Assembly (NCBI RefSeq): GCF_026151335.1
Contig: NZ_JAMQPP010000001.1
Length of the DNA stretch: 64,000 bases
Strand: one strand, 5' to 3'
Source: Leptospira_A soteropolitanensis
Lineage (GTDB): Bacteria; Spirochaetota; Leptospiria; Leptospirales; Leptospiraceae
Position numbers and translations under genes: made by a program. Below the pieces are notes generated by a model. It was not told the origin of the DNA. It made no database searches and saw nothing but the letters and a program-made list of their open reading frames with translations. Below are positions 62,882 through 64,000 of this stretch, piece after piece (position 1 is the stretch's first letter; every line of letters starts with the position of its first letter).

Positions 62882-64000
62882 CTATTTGAAATCTACTACT
62901 ACCTTGATGCTTGATGGATCTTTGGCAGTAGCATAGGCTTCTTCCAATTGGTCTGATGAAAACCGGTGAGAAATTAAATTTGTTTCTAGTGCATGTGCAA
63001 TCTCTGGGTTTTCGCGTAGAAGTGAGATTGCCATATGAAAATCTCCACATCGAGAACTATGAATCTCTTTTTTATCAGCAAAAAATTTTGCCACCAAACT
63101 TGCATCATCTGGCCATTTATCAACTCCACTAGGATCGACAAGGATCGCTCCACGCGGACGAACCAAAGAGTTTTCATGATTTGGGTTCGGACGAATCGCA
63201 AGACTCAGTTCTTCTGGATTGGAAACTATCACTAAATCAAACCTTGGCAATCGATTAGAAAACACATCAGAACTTAAAATATTTTCAGCATCCGTCGCAT
63301 CACCATCGAAAACAATAAATTGTGTTTTCAATTTTTCTTTAATGGTATTGGAAACACCGCCAAACACGAATATGTTTTGGTTATTTCGGTTTTCTTTTTC
63401 CCAATGAAATAAGACATTTTTATCGGAATACGGAAGGATAGTAAGTTCATCCACCACAAGTTCCGTTAAATGCGCAAGTCCTGCCATTACTTGGCCATTA
63501 GTAGTTTTGAGATGGACTTCTCTTTTTGCCATTTTCAGAGCAGAAACAAAGCCCGTTCCAGTCGAAGTTGTATCATAAACTATATCGAATTGATTTTTTA
63601 AGTTATCAACCTCTGTATTTCGAAGATCGATTACTTCATCAGCACCCATTGCTTTGGATAAAGTCACTAAATGATCATGTCGAGTAATCGCCGTTATGCG
63701 AAAATCGGCTTGATTCGTTTTTCTATAAGATGCAAGAGCTGCCAAAATTAAGCTACCTAAACGACGAGGTCCAAGAACAGCCACATGATCACCTCGTTTT
63801 GGTGGTGAAGCAAGAATTGCTTGTAGGGCAGCTGCAAAGGGTTCCATAAGAACGGCTGCTTTTGGAGATACTCCTTCCAATGAAATTGCAGCGTGAACAG
63901 GAGCGAGGATATAAGGGCCAAAACCACCAGGAAGGCGGTCAATCCCGAGAACTCGCCTTTCGGGTGAATGAGTGGGAATCCCTTCTTTGCAAAAAACATC
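62882..64000 (-). CDS. Medium-chain (zinc-type) dehydrogenase/reductase, N-terminus cut off by window edge
   Basis: The - strand frame runs open from the stop at 62882 to the window edge, about 372 codons. The part inside shows CKEGIPTHSPERRVLG and LPGGFGPYILAP, the GGxAEY-like element of MDR proteins, then a Rossmann region (HVAVLGPRRLGSLILAAL) and GADEVIDLRNTE. The N-terminal GroES-like zinc domain is missing, so zinc binding cannot be checked. The dinucleotide motif is irregular (GPRRLG). It may oxidise a polyol or sugar alcohol. It leads the SAHH-like operon and sits 4 bases before that gene. Confidence 0.85.
   Translation of the reverse strand, partial: DVFCKEGIPTHSPERRVLGIDRLPGGFGPYILAPVHAAISLEGVSPKAAVLMEPFAAALQAILASPPKRGDHVAVLGPRRLGSLILAALASYRKTNQADFRITAITRHDHLVTLSKAMGADEVIDLRNTEVDNLKNQFDIVYDTTSTGTGFVSALKMAKREVHLKTTNGQVMAGLAHLTELVVDELTILPYSDKNVLFHWEKENRNNQNIFVFGGVSNTIKEKLKTQFIVFDGDATDAENILSSDVFSNRLPRFDLVIVSNPEELSLAIRPNPNHENSLVRPRGAILVDPSGVDKWPDDASLVAKFFADKKEIHSSRCGDFHMAISLLRENPEIAHALETNLISHRFSSDQLEEAYATAKDPSSIKVVVDFK

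Noticed and set aside
63757..63999. 80-aa - strand reading frame at the right edge
   Set aside because: It lies in another frame over the dehydrogenase gene, whose own frame is open to the window edge and shows MDR motifs.
1..64000. tRNA, rRNA, CRISPR, insertion sequence, prophage or riboswitch
   Set aside because: Looked for in all gaps, which are short; no cloverleaf, repeat-spacer, transposase or conserved riboswitch pattern was seen. A covariance-model scan was not possible.

Overview
The window is an AT-rich, gene-dense stretch of bacterial chromosome, most likely from a Leptospira-type spirochaete and probably a saprophytic one. This is an inference; no database search was run. The support is: spirochaete-style lipoprotein signals; SpoIIE-type phosphatases fused to multi-TM, HAMP and TPR modules; an LPS-making outer-membrane lifestyle (LpxL-like acyltransferase, OmpA and RlpA proteins, sugar-nucleotide enzymes, glycosyltransferases), which argues against Borrelia and Treponema; and several long proteins I recognise only as leptospiral-type hypotheticals. 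I saw no tRNA, rRNA, insertion sequence, prophage or CRISPR array. There is no gene-free stretch above 300 bases.

Layout. 1-9.4 kb, mostly + strand: end of an OmpR-type regulator and its PhoR-like kinase, argJ, a coupled pair made of a degenerate and an intact SpoIIE-like phosphatase, an M50-like membrane protein, UDP-glucuronate decarboxylase and transhydrogenase subunit PntAA. 9.4-15.4 kb, - strand: OmpA/PD40 protein, PilZ-like protein, hisS, PAP2 and LpxL-like acyltransferase. 15.4-24.6 kb: divergent folP, two TPR proteins, rlpA, a 1075-aa phosphatase receptor, a soluble CZB chemoreceptor and a DUF2147 protein. 24.6-36.5 kb: dcd, enoyl-CoA hydratase, small lipoproteins, VOC protein, MFS transporter, SDR, aminotransferase, patatin, YjgN-like protein, M48 peptidase and an Rmd-like reductase. 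36.5-41.7 kb: a four-gene glycan operon with three GT4 enzymes, then an inositol-monophosphatase-like gene. 41.7-50.7 kb: TelA-like pair, a recombinase-fold protein without its catalytic residues, STAS protein, GT39-like membrane protein, SGNH lipoprotein, coaX, birA, SDR, metF and a MORN lipoprotein. 50.7-53.3 kb: CheY-like, CheC-like and hybrid-kinase module. 53.3-55.7 kb: kexin-like lipoprotein protease followed by a separate secreted protein that looks like its missing propeptide, behind a promoter with a perfect palindrome. 55.7-58.8 kb: prfA, EcsC-like protein, lipoprotein, small Cys-rich protein. 58.9-64 kb: a compact - strand operon of a dehydrogenase (cut by the window edge), an 816-aa SAHH-like protein, a Nudix hydrolase and a membrane-anchored nitrilase-fold protein without its cysteine.

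Genes are packed tightly. Many same-strand neighbours share ATGA or GTGA junctions, and several convergent pairs overlap at their 3' ends. Signalling is the dominant theme (two-component, SpoIIE/STAS and chemotaxis-like modules), followed by envelope and glycan biogenesis. The strongest candidates for undescribed systems are the split protease/propeptide operon (53345-55625), the SAHH-like operon (58876-64000) and the phosphatase/pseudophosphatase pair (2715-6349).
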